Below are positions 7,394-14,286 of a stretch of 48,758 nucleotides of DNA, one piece after another. The stretch is from Acidimicrobiales bacterium. GTDB taxonomy: Bacteria; Actinomycetota; Acidimicrobiia; Acidimicrobiales; GCA-2861595. Location: NCBI GenBank assembly GCA_030448025.1, contig JAUJNQ010000004.1:1-48758 (forward strand), given 5' to 3'. How positions within the stretch are numbered: position 1 is the stretch's first letter; each line of letters begins with the position of its first letter. Below the pieces are notes generated by a model. It searched no databases. It was given only the letters and a program-made list of their open reading frames with translations, and had not been told where the DNA came from. Position numbers and translations under genes: made by a program.

Positions 7394-8446
7394 ATGCGAG
7401 TCGTAATCGTCGGCGCCACCGGCAACGTCGGCACCAGCCTGGTCGAGTCGTTGGCGGCGGAGCCGGCCGTGGAGTCCATCCTCGGCGTGGCCCGTCGCCT
7501 ACCCGGCTGGGAGGTGGCCAAGACCGAGTGGTCGGCCGCTGACGTCACCGTCTCCGACTTGGCCCCCCTTTTCAGGGGGGCCGATGTCGTGGTGCACCTG
7601 GCGTGGTTGATCCAGCCCAGCCGGGATGTGCACGCACTACGTCAAGTCAACGTGACCGGCAGCGAGCGGGTGTTCCGGGCCGCCGCCGAGGCCGGCGTGA
7701 AGGCACTGGTCTACGCCTCCTCGGTGGGGGCCTACTCGCCGGGGCCCAAGGACCGGGCCGTCGATGAGCAGTGGCCCACTGACGGCGTCCCTACCAGCTT
7801 CTACTCCCGGCACAAGGCCGAGGTGGAGCGACGGCTTGACCGGTTCGAATCCGAGCTCTCATCGATCCGGGTGGTGCGCCTGCGGCCGGGTCTGATCTTC
7901 AAGCGCGAGGCTGGCTCGGGCGTGCGCCGGCTGTTCCTCGGCCCTCTGGTTCCGACCAGCCTGATGACGCCCGCCGCCCTCCCGGTGGTGCCCGACGTGG
8001 ACGGCCTGAGGGTCCAGGCCGTGCACACCTCCGATGTTGCCGAGGCCTTCCGCCTGGCCATCGTGGGCGAGGCGCGGGGGGCGTACAACATCGCCGCCGA
8101 GCCGGTCCTCGACCCGGCCACACTGGCCAACCTGCTCGGGGCCAGGCGGGTGCGCCTTCCGGCCGGCGCACTTCGAGCCGCGGCTACCACGTCGTGGCGT
8201 CTCCGGGTCCAGCCCACGCCCCCTGGCTGGGTGGACCTGGCCCTGTCTGTCCCCCTCATGGACACGACCCGGGCCAGAGAAGAGCTCGGTTGGCAGCCTC
8301 GAATCGACGCTGGGGAGGCGCTGCTCGAGCTTCTCGACGGGATCCGCCACGGTGCAGGCATCGACACCCCGCCGCTCGCGCCCTCGTCCGGCGGCCGGCT
8401 GCGGTGGCGCGAGCTCCGCACCGGCGTTGGATCGACCTCGACCTGA
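7394..8446 (+). CDS. NAD-dependent epimerase/dehydratase (extended SDR)
   Basis: 350 residues. The Rossmann motif GATGNVG is at 7-13, a 'VVHLAWL' strand follows, and the active-site area has a Ser-containing 'YASSVGAY' and 'FYSRHK' (the Y-x3-K catalytic pair). This is the layout of extended short-chain dehydrogenases acting on nucleotide sugars or similar carbonyl substrates. The last 80 residues are the variable substrate domain. It stands alone between the small gene at 7071 and convergent menC, eight bp from the latter's stop, so context gives no hint of substrate. Confidence 0.82.
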   Translation: MRVVIVGATGNVGTSLVESLAAEPAVESILGVARRLPGWEVAKTEWSAADVTVSDLAPLFRGADVVVHLAWLIQPSRDVHALRQVNVTGSERVFRAAAEAGVKALVYASSVGAYSPGPKDRAVDEQWPTDGVPTSFYSRHKAEVERRLDRFESELSSIRVVRLRPGLIFKREAGSGVRRLFLGPLVPTSLMTPAALPVVPDVDGLRVQAVHTSDVAEAFRLAIVGEARGAYNIAAEPVLDPATLANLLGARRVRLPAGALRAAATTSWRLRVQPTPPGWVDLALSVPLMDTTRAREELGWQPRIDAGEALLELLDGIRHGAGIDTPPLAPSSGGRLRWRELRTGVGSTST

Positions 8447-8453
8447 GCCGCGA

Positions 8454-9563
8454 TCACCGGTCCGCTACCACGTGCTCGACGGACGTGGTGAAACTCTCGA
8501 CCACCTCGCCGATCACGTCCACCCCGAGGCCCGGTCCGCCGGGTACCCGAAGGCGCCCGTCATGGAGGACGAAGGGCGGCGTGACATCGGTGGTGTAATA
8601 GCGATCAGACGCGGAGAGGTCACCCGCAAGGGTGAAGCCGGGCAGGGCCGCCAGGGCAACGTTGGCGGCCCGGCCCAACCCCGTCTCGAGCATGCCCCCG
8701 CACCACACGGGGATCCCGGCGCGTGCGCACACGTCGTGCACGCGGCGGGCCTCAAGGTATCCACCAACCCGGGGGGCCTTGATGTTCACGATGGCGGCCG
8801 CTCCGGACGCGATGGCAAAGGCCGCCGACGCCGCTGAGGTGATGGACTCGTCGAGGCAGATGGGGGTCTGTAGCTCCTTGGCCAGGTCAGCGTGGGCAGC
8901 CAGCTCGTCGGCGGCGAAGGGCTGCTCGAGCATGGTCAGGGCGAAGGCGTCGAGCCGGCGCAGTTGGGCCGTGTCGCCCGGCCGGTAGGCGCCGTTGGCG
9001 TCCACGTGCAGGGCCACGTCGCCGAAACGCTGGCGCACGGCCTCCACTGGCTCCACGTCCCAGCCGGGCTGGACCTTGAGCTTGACCCGCCGGTAGCCGG
9101 CGTCGAGGTAGCGGCCGACGGTGTCGAGCAGCTCGGGGACCGAGGCCGCCAGTCCTACTGCCACGCCCGCCTCTACCTTGTCGCGGACCGCCCCCAAGTG
9201 GTGTGCCAGCGACGTGCCCGTGGTCCGCAGCTCGGCGTCCAGGACGGCCATCTCCAGCGCGCACTTGGCCATGGGATGACCTTGCACCGCGGCGAGGGCC
9301 AGAGCGACACCCTCGGCCGTGAGGTCGGGCTGTGCCAGCAACCGGGGGACGAGGTGGTGGCGCAGGACGTGATGGGCACCGTCGACGTATTCCGAGGTGT
9401 ACGTGGGCTGGGCCATGGCCGTGCACTCGCCCCAGCCCTCGCCATCGGGGGTGATGATCCTCACAAGCAGTGCGTCGCGCACCGAGGTCTGGCCCAGCCT
9501 GGTTCGGAACGGCGCCACCAGCGGCAGGCGAAGTCGCCGCAGCTCGATACCGGTGAGCTTCAT
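8454..9563 (-). CDS. menC: o-Succinylbenzoate synthase (enolase superfamily)
   Basis: 369 residues from ATG 9563 ('MKLTGIELRRLRLPL'). Enolase-superfamily features are complete: catalytic 'VKLKV' (K-x-K), metal ligands in 'HVDANG', 'MLEQPF' and 'CLDES', and the second catalytic Lys in 'IVNIKAPRVGG'. MenC dehydrates SHCHC to o-succinylbenzoate in menaquinone synthesis; close relatives are N-acylamino-acid racemases, so activity could be mixed. No other men gene lies nearby. It is divergent from vapB, with only 36 bp between the starts. Confidence 0.85.
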   Translation of the reverse strand: MKLTGIELRRLRLPLVAPFRTRLGQTSVRDALLVRIITPDGEGWGECTAMAQPTYTSEYVDGAHHVLRHHLVPRLLAQPDLTAEGVALALAAVQGHPMAKCALEMAVLDAELRTTGTSLAHHLGAVRDKVEAGVAVGLAASVPELLDTVGRYLDAGYRRVKLKVQPGWDVEPVEAVRQRFGDVALHVDANGAYRPGDTAQLRRLDAFALTMLEQPFAADELAAHADLAKELQTPICLDESITSAASAAFAIASGAAAIVNIKAPRVGGYLEARRVHDVCARAGIPVWCGGMLETGLGRAANVALAALPGFTLAGDLSASDRYYTTDVTPPFVLHDGRLRVPGGPGLGVDVIGEVVESFTTSVEHVVADR

Positions 9564-9599
9564 GTTGACTGGCGGCCGTGTTGATAGCAGACTGTAAGC

Positions 9600-9830
9600 A
9601 TGCCGAGCGTCCTGGTTCGTGACCTTCCAGACGATGTGCACGCCGAGCTCCAGCGGCGCGCCGAGGAGCGGGGCCAGTCACTCCAACAGTACCTGTCGGC
9701 CGAGCTCAGACGCTTGGCCGAGAAACCGACAATGGAGGAGGTTCTCGACCGGATCTCCCGGCGTCGCGGGGGCAAGGTCGGGCTAGGGCAGGCGGCCGCC
9801 GACCTCGCCGAGCTGCGTTCGAGCCGTTGA
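9600..9830 (+). CDS. VapB/FitA-type antitoxin (ribbon-helix-helix)
   Basis: 76 residues. The N-terminus 'SVLVRDLPDDVHAELQRRAEERGQS' is a typical ribbon-helix-helix DNA-binding fold of FitA/VapB antitoxins. The C-terminal half is a flexible, charged toxin-binding tail. Its stop overlaps the toxin start as TTGA. Such antitoxins neutralise the PIN-domain toxin and repress their own promoter, which must lie in the 36-bp gap shared with menC. The antitoxin frame is intact although the toxin is frameshifted. Confidence 0.85.
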   Translation: MPSVLVRDLPDDVHAELQRRAEERGQSLQQYLSAELRRLAEKPTMEEVLDRISRRRGGKVGLGQAAADLAELRSSR

Positions 9831-10227
9831 TAGTCGCCGACGCTTCGATCATCGCCAACCTCATCGGCGATGATGGCCCCGACGGGCACGTGGCCCGAAG
9901 CCGGAGTCGCAGCGCCGGCGGGCTCGCCGCTCCTGACCTTGTCGATGTCGAGACCGTCTCCGTCCTCCGCAAGCGGTGGCTCACTGGCGACATCTCCGAT
10001 GGCCGCTTCGCCAGCGCCATCGACGACCTCGAAGATCTCGAGCTCGACCGCTATCCGACCCTTCCCCTGATCCGCCGCGCCTACGAGCTGCGCGCCAACG
10101 TCACCGCTTACGACGCCACCTACGTCGCCCTCGCCGAGGGCTCGACTGCCCGTTGGTGACGGCCGACGCACGGTTGGCCGCCGCGCCGGGTATCCGCTGC
10201 CAGATCCAACTGCTCGCCGAGCAGTGA
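9827..10227 (+). pseudogene. VapC-type PIN-domain toxin, frameshifted
   Basis: Starts at TTG 9827, overlapping the antitoxin stop by four bases. The first frame gives 'VADASIIANLIGDD', 'DLVDVETVSVLR' and 'YDATYVALAEG', carrying three of the four PIN acidic positions, and stops at 10157-10159. One base missing near 10138 would restore 'LDCPLVTADARL', which includes the last conserved Asp, and extend the protein to TGA 10225-10227 (about 133 residues). Without that C-terminal strand and acidic residue the RNase is probably inactive. Sequencing error is the alternative. Confidence 0.8.
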
Positions 10228-10333
10228 CTCCCATGGCTGCAAGGCTGGGGAGGAGGTGGACGGCAAGGGTGCCAGGTCCATTCGTTGCTGTGGACAGGTG
10301 GGGGATGGGCCGCCTGCGCTAACGAAGTGGTCC

Positions 10334-10716
10334 CTATTCGGTCGCCTTGGGATGACCGACGAACACCGCTTCCACCGGAACTCGCCTTCTTGGCCTCCGT
10401 CCACGGGACGGGCGCTTCGGGCCGGGTCGAGGATTCTCGACGAAGTACCAGATTCGTCCGGCGGCGGTGACCTCGTACTGCCAGCGGTCGAAGGTGTCAC
10501 CTTCGTATTGGCCGGTTGCGTAGTTCCCCTTCATCGGTGCTGCCGGTCGGAGTGCGCAGCCGGGTCTCTCGTCAGCTGGTCGTAGGCCCGAGCCAAGGCG
10601 TTTGCTTCGACAGCTTCCAACTCGGCCCATTCCTTCGCTGCCTGGTTGGTGATGGCGACCAGCTCCCATTCGTCACGGCGGACAGGTCGGGTGAGCCGCT
10701 CTCGCCTTCGGCTCAA
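10334..10716 (-). pseudogene. RelE/ParE-like toxin, frameshifted
   Basis: Starts at TTG 10716, overlapping the antitoxin stop as TTGA. The first frame gives 'WELVAITNQAAKEW' and a helix up to 'SDRQHR', then stops at 10531-10533. Another frame continues with 'MKGNYATG', 'RWQYEVTAAGRIWYFVEN' and the C-terminal 'GHPKATE', ending at TAG 10334-10336. Together they resemble a RelE-like toxin family common in Actinobacteria. One missing base near 10533 explains the break. The stretch between 'FVEN' and 'EAVFVGHP' is Arg/Pro-rich and longer than I expect, so a further disturbance is possible. Confidence 0.68.
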
Positions 10717-11186
10717 GCCGAGCGGCGCGGCTGAGGCCGGCGCAACGGGATCGCCACGCCTTCATGGCGCGAGTCCATGACCGTCCGCAGCTCCGGTGTG
10801 GCATAGATCTCGGCCGTGGCCCTCCAGTCCCGGAGGAGTCGGGCGAGCGGCTCGAACGTCTCCGTCTCGACGCAGGCCGCTGCCGTCGTGGCGAACTCGT
10901 CGAGAAACCGTTCGCGGTCGTCGGAGGGGAGGAAGTGCGTCCAGGGCAGCTCGTCGACGACCCGTACCGCAACCGCAGAGCGGGTATCTCCCTCGGCCAG
11001 AACCGCCTTGAGCACCCTCGCCGCGATGCCCAAGCTGTCCCGCACTCCGCGCTCGCGGGCGAGCGGCGACAGGAGAAGGTCCTCCCCGTCGCGTCGGTGC
11101 AGCACGACGTCGCGCTGCTGCGCCTCGGCGAGGACTGCACCGGAGTTGCGCAGTAGGAAGCTGAGGGTGTGCTCGGTCGGAGCCAT
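10713..11186 (-). CDS. Antitoxin of a RelE-like toxin-antitoxin pair
   Basis: 157 residues from ATG 11186. It begins 'TEHTLSFLLRNSGAVLAEAQQRDVVLHRRDGEDLLLS', which resembles the prevent-host-death/Phd-like N-terminal fold that I associate with a large actinobacterial antitoxin family. The middle contains 'LPWTHFLPSDDRERFLDEF' and the end 'DWRATAEIYATPELR'. It directly precedes and overlaps the RelE-like toxin, the usual antitoxin-first order. TAATCT lies six bases before the ATG, so the transcript is probably leaderless. Confidence 0.72.
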   Translation of the reverse strand: MAPTEHTLSFLLRNSGAVLAEAQQRDVVLHRRDGEDLLLSPLARERGVRDSLGIAARVLKAVLAEGDTRSAVAVRVVDELPWTHFLPSDDRERFLDEFATTAAACVETETFEPLARLLRDWRATAEIYATPELRTVMDSRHEGVAIPLRRPQPRRSA

Positions 11187-11192
11187 GTCCCT

Positions 11193-11198
11193 AGATTA
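11193..11198 (-). promoter_or_regulatory. -10 hexamer TAATCT of the antitoxin operon
   Basis: On the minus strand TAATCT ends six bases before the ATG at 11186, which would place transcription start at or next to the start codon. No Shine-Dalgarno sequence is present. No convincing -35 box is visible. Confidence 0.5.
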
Positions 11199-11404
11199 CA
11201 TCACTACTTCTGATTTGGCGTCGCCCGGACCGCCCGTCCGGTTGAGCTTGATTGCTGTGGCCGCGGCACCAAGGGCCCGGGAGCCGGGCCTTCGTCCCCG
11301 ATCCGGTCGGCTCGAGCTGTCCAAGCCTGATGGAGAGCTGAGAGCTCGGCGTCAGGAAGAAGGGGACACGTGAGCGGAGCCATTAGACCGATCGGTGTCG
11401 TCGT

Positions 11405-11860
11405 GAGGTCAGACGTAGCGAGGTGCACTTGGCAGCGGTTGATGTGTTCGACGCCGGTCCCCTTCAAGACGCAGGGGTTCTTCACGATCAGCTCGTCTTC
11501 GAGGGCGGTCCCGAGGACGGCGTGCAGAAGGCGGTAGCACTTGGCGACGTGGTAGTTGCGTCCAGAGACGTGGTCGCGCCCGGTCGCCCCGCCTTGAGCA
11601 GGTGGGCATGTGCGCACGCGGCTCGTGGTGAGGTTCAACAGCTCCAGCTGACCGAGGGTTGGAAGGATGTGCAGCCGCAGCTCGCTCTCGTACAGCTCGC
11701 GTGTGCGCGGGCGCAGGCCGGGCCGCTCTTCCAGCCATCGCCAGGCATAGTCGGCGAGGGTGATCCGGCCCGCTCGGGGTTGACCCAGATGCGCCGTTCC
11801 ACGTCGGCTCGAACGTGAGCGAGGAAGACGTGGGCATCAACGGTTGGTGCGGAAGGTTCC
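11405..11860 (-). pseudogene. Tyrosine recombinase (phage-type integrase) remnant
   Basis: Pieces in several minus-strand frames assemble into the N-terminal part of an actinobacterial integrase: 'FLAHVRADVERRIWVNP', then 'LADYAWRWLEERPGL', 'RTRELYESELRLHILP', 'AHLLKAGRPGATTS', and finally 'YHVAKCYRLLHAVLGTA' and 'VKNPCVLKG'. These are the arm-binding and SAM-like core-binding regions. The catalytic domain (R-H-R-H-Y) is absent: left of 11405 the sequence no longer looks like an integrase. At least three frame changes are needed. The remnant sits next to tRNA-Gly, as integrases of tRNA-targeting elements do. Confidence 0.75.
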
Positions 11861-11919
11861 CGGTGCCGCGAACTCCTGACCGTGGAGGCGGTATCAGGCC
11901 TAGCGACCCGGTTTCGCTG

Positions 11920-11947
11920 TGGCACGGATATGGCACGAAGTGGCACG
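11920..11947. repeat. Three TGGCACG direct repeats beside tRNA-Gly
   Basis: TGGCACG occurs at 11920-11926, 11931-11937 and 11941-11947, with start-to-start spacings of 11 and 10 bp, i.e. about one helical turn. It lies between the integrase remnant and the 3' end of tRNA-Gly, where integrase arm-type binding sites would be expected. Confidence 0.6.
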
Positions 11948-11964
11948 GACGACCTGGGCTTTGC

Positions 11965-12038
11965 TGGAGCGGGTGACGGGTGTCGAACCCGCGTCACCAG
12001 CTTGGAAGGCTGGAGCTCTACCGTTGAGCTACACCCGC
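11965..12038 (-). tRNA. tRNA-Gly(TCC)
   Basis: On the minus strand the acceptor GCGGGTG pairs with CACCCGC. The anticodon stem CCAGC/GCTGG encloses CTTCCAA, giving TCC, which reads GGA. The T arm GCGGG-TTCGACA-CCCGT closes with one G-T pair. The discriminator is T at 11968, and CCA is encoded at 11967-11965. It is downstream of tRNA-Pro on the same strand, 21 bp away. Confidence 0.95.
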
Positions 12039-12059
12039 AGATGGGTGAAACCGTAGCCG

Positions 12060-12133
12060 TCGGGGAGGGGGGATTCGAACCCCCGGCCTCCTGCCCCCAA
12101 AGCAGGCGCGCTACCAAGCTGCGCCACTCCCCG
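12060..12133 (-). tRNA. tRNA-Pro(TGG)
   Basis: The acceptor CGGGGAG pairs perfectly with CTCCCCG. The anticodon stem CCTGC/GCAGG encloses TTTGGGG, giving TGG, which reads CCA. The T arm GGGGG-TTCGAAT-CCCCC is perfect. The discriminator is A; CCA is not encoded. It is a different isoacceptor from the GGG fragment at 736-781. Confidence 0.95.
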
Positions 12134-12246
12134 TTGCTCAACTACCAAAACTCGGCAGGCTCCGAGGAGGTAGACACGCCGAGCAAGTCACCAACGCCAA
12201 CAGCGTAGGTGAGACCAAGGGGGCTGCAACAAGAGTGAGGATGAGG

Positions 12247-12274
12247 AAGGCCCCGAGCCGTAGCCCGGGGCCTT
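12247..12274 (-). terminator. Hairpin terminator after the small secreted-protein fragment
   Basis: AAGGCCCCG (12247-12255) and CGGGGCCTT (12266-12274) form a perfect 9-bp stem with a 10-base loop. Read on the minus strand it follows the TAA at 12292-12290 and is trailed by TCCTCATCCTCA, a pyrimidine-rich tail. Confidence 0.6.
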
Positions 12275-12289
12275 CGCCGCCACGGTCGC

Positions 12290-12430
12290 TTACTTGCCGG
12301 GGTTAGGGCAGACGCCCGCCTTGAAGCCGGGGTGTGGGTTGCCGTGCTGTCCCGGGACACACTGCTTGTCGCCCGGATCAGGCTGGTCCGCGTTCGCCAG
12401 TCCGGTGCTACCGGCAAGGAGCCCAATTGA
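12290..12430 (-). pseudogene. C-terminal piece of a small secreted protein
   Basis: On the minus strand the frame ending at TAA 12292-12290 reads 'GLLAGSTGLANADQPDPGD', then a Cys, a His/Pro/Gly stretch and a second Cys before 'PNPGK'. This looks like the end of a signal peptide with an Ala-x-Ala cleavage site followed by a tiny two-cysteine mature peptide. Upstream the frame turns into Arg-rich shadow sequence of the SLC13 fragment, so the start and most of the signal peptide are missing. I infer a deletion that joined this tail to the permease fragment near 12,425. Confidence 0.5.
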
Positions 12431-12684
12431 ACGCCCCCGTCGCCTCCACGGCGGCCGCCAGCACGTAGAGGGCCGCCACCGTGATCGGGGCTTCGTTGGA
12501 GAAACCCGTCAGGGCTTTGGCGTTGTTCGATGATGCCGGCAACGGCCAGCACCGTGACCGCCCCGCCGAGGACGACCGCTGGCGGCAACCGCTCCGTTGC
12601 CAGCAGGGCGATGGTGAGAACCACGATGGCGAGGGTGAACCAGGCTTCACCGCTCAACGGGCGCCGCTTCCTCGGTAGGCGCAC
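12408..12684 (-). pseudogene. SLC13-type permease, N-terminal fragment with frameshift
   Basis: From 12684 the first frame reads 'EAWFTLAIVVLTIALLATERLPPAVVLGGAVTVLAVAGIIEQ', the first two membrane helices of an SLC13/divalent-anion:Na+ symporter-like permease. A frame change near 12535 continues as 'ALTGFSNEAPITVAALYVLAAAVEATGAF', another conserved block of that family, and the gene breaks off at about 12,425. Only about 85 of an expected 500 or more residues remain. Its intact relatives import dicarboxylates or sulfate. Confidence 0.72.
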
Positions 12685-12771
12685 GGCAAAGTTCCTCGAC
12701 GCAGTGAGACCGTCGGGATTGGTTGCTCCTCACTGCCCACCGCCCAGTCACTTCAAGGAGTCTGACCGTCA

Positions 12772-12799
12772 CTGAAAGTAGCAGTTGGCTACTTTTCAG
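12772..12799 (+). promoter_or_regulatory. Inverted repeat over the -10 box of the cysQ-like gene
   Basis: CTGAAAGTAGC (12772-12782) and GCTACTTTTCAG (12788-12799) form an inverted repeat with one bulged T. The right arm contains TACTTT (12790-12795), a -10 hexamer six bases before the ATG at 12802. The arrangement fits a repressor operator over a leaderless promoter; a transcript hairpin is less likely, because transcription would start to the right of it. Confidence 0.5.
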
Positions 12800-12801
12800 C
12801 G

Positions 12802-13591
12802 ATGACCGGAACCCACGACCGCGGCCATGACGGCTCTGGCGATCACGTCGTGGCCTCGCAGGTGGCCGTGGAAGCCGGCCAGCTCCTGGTGTCGCTCCGC
12901 GACCGTCTCATCCGAGAGGGCGCCGAGCGGTCCGTACTCGCGGCCGAGGGAGACCGGCGCTCGCATGAGCTCATCGCCGCTTCACTGGCGGCGTCTCATC
13001 CTCATGACGCCGTTCTCTCCGAGGAAGGGGCGAATGACCGGACCCGGCTGCACGAGCAGCGGGTGTGGGTGGTGGACCCGCTCGACGGCACCAGGGAGTT
13101 CGCCGAAGGACGGTCTGACTGGGCGGTCCATGTCGCCCTGGTCGTCGAACACCACCCTGTGGTGGGCGCCGTGGCCCTACCCGGCGACGGACTGGTGTTG
13201 GACACGTCCCGACCTCCTGTCGTGCCACCGGCGGGGGATCGACGTCTCCGGTTGGTCGTCAGCCGCACACGCCCGCCCGAGTTGGCCCGGTCCGTGGCCG
13301 AGCGGCTTGGGGCCGACCTGATCGGCATGGGCTCCGGCCGGGGCCAAGGCCATGGCAGTCGTGCGGGGCGAAGCTGACATCTATCTCCATGCCGGCGGTC
13401 AGTACTAGTGGGATTCGGCTGCTCCGGTGGCAGTTGCACTCGCTGCTGGGCTGCACGCTTCCCGCCTCGACGGCTCACCGTTGCGGTACAACCAGCCAGA
13501 CGCCTACCTGCCCGACCTGCTCGTATGCAGGACGGAGTTGGCTGCCCCGGTCTTGGAGCACTGCGAGGACCTCGCTGCCGCCTCCGAGTAG
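12802..13591 (+). pseudogene. CysQ-type 3'(2'),5'-bisphosphate nucleotidase, frameshift and stop
   Basis: Residues 1-175 in the first frame are a good inositol-monophosphatase-fold protein: 'LSEEGAND' (metal-binding Glu-Glu) and 'VWVVDPLDGTREFAEG' (the DPLDGT metal motif). An extra base near 13,334 shifts the frame. The next frame continues with 'AGAKAMAVVRGEADIYLHAGGQY', then hits TAG at 13406-13408 where the family has Glu, and reads on with '[25 protein letters not shown]' to TAG 13589-13591. A frameshift plus a nonsense codon make true decay more likely than sequencing error. The intact enzyme recycles the PAP by-product of sulfate assimilation. Confidence 0.82.
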
Positions 13592-13648
13592 GAGCGCTCG
13601 GAGCGGCGCCAGGGTAGTGCCAGTCCGGTGACCGGACTTTCCGGTTCG

Positions 13649-13654
13649 TACACT
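13649..13654 (+). promoter_or_regulatory. -10 hexamer TACACT before the Uma2 gene
   Basis: TACACT lies seven bases before the ATG at 13662, with no Shine-Dalgarno sequence in between, so this transcript is probably leaderless. Confidence 0.45.
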
Positions 13655-13661
13655 GACGGGC

Positions 13662-14210
13662 ATGGCGCTGGCCATGCCGGCGGGTAGCCCGCTGACCTAC
13701 GACGATCTCCAGAGGTTCCCCGACGATGGTCGCCGCTACGAGCTCATGGACGGGACTCTCATCGTGACGCCTGCCCCCGGAGTCCCGCACCAGGTCGTCG
13801 TCGCAGCGCTCTACCGGATCCTGTTCGCGGCGCGGCGGGAGGGCACCGCCGTACTCCCGGCTCCCGTCGACTTCGTACCGGATCCCGCGACGGTTCTCGA
13901 GCCCGACGTGTTGGTGGTCGACGCCGAGGAGGTCGACCAAGCCTGCGTAACACGAACACCCCTCCTGGTCGTCGAGGTCTTGTCGCCCAGCACCCGGGCG
14001 CAGGATCTGGGTTCGAAGCCGCTTGCCTACGCCGAGGCGGGCGTGCCCGCCTACTGGGTCGTCGACCCGGAGCCGCCGGTGGAGCTGAGCGCCTTCCGAC
14101 TCGAGGGTGGGGAGTATCACCTCGTGTCACGGGCGGCGGGCGAGGAACGCTTCGAGGCTGTCGACCCGTTCCCAGTCACGATCGTCCCCGAGGCGCTCCT
14201 GGAAGTCTGA
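13662..14210 (+). CDS. Uma2-family (DUF820) putative restriction-like endonuclease
   Basis: 182 residues. The order 'LTYDDLQRFPDDGRRYELMDGTLIVTPAPGVPHQVVV', then 'VLEPDVLVVDAEEVD', then 'LLVVEVLSPSTRAQDLGSKPLAYAEAGVPAYWVVDPE' is the Uma2 pattern with a PD-(D/E)xK-like nuclease core: Glu in the first strand, Asp in 'EPDVLVV' and Glu in 'VVEVLSPST'. Uma2 proteins are abundant in cyanobacteria and actinobacteria, with no settled function. It directly precedes trigger factor, separated by 76 bp, and is the first intact gene after the decayed zone. Confidence 0.88.
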   Translation: MALAMPAGSPLTYDDLQRFPDDGRRYELMDGTLIVTPAPGVPHQVVVAALYRILFAARREGTAVLPAPVDFVPDPATVLEPDVLVVDAEEVDQACVTRTPLLVVEVLSPSTRAQDLGSKPLAYAEAGVPAYWVVDPEPPVELSAFRLEGGEYHLVSRAAGEERFEAVDPFPVTIVPEALLEV

Positions 14211-14286
14211 CCGGCGGGCGCTGCCACCGGCGATCCGGGGGGGTCAGCAAGGGCACCTGCAGCCGACCGGTAGAGTGTCCAGCCTG

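Noticed and set aside
10228-10716. Plus-strand frames of about 100 codons at 10256-10734
   Set aside because: They are antisense to the RelE-like toxin, whose 'GHPKATE' and 'RWQYEV' motifs are recognisable.
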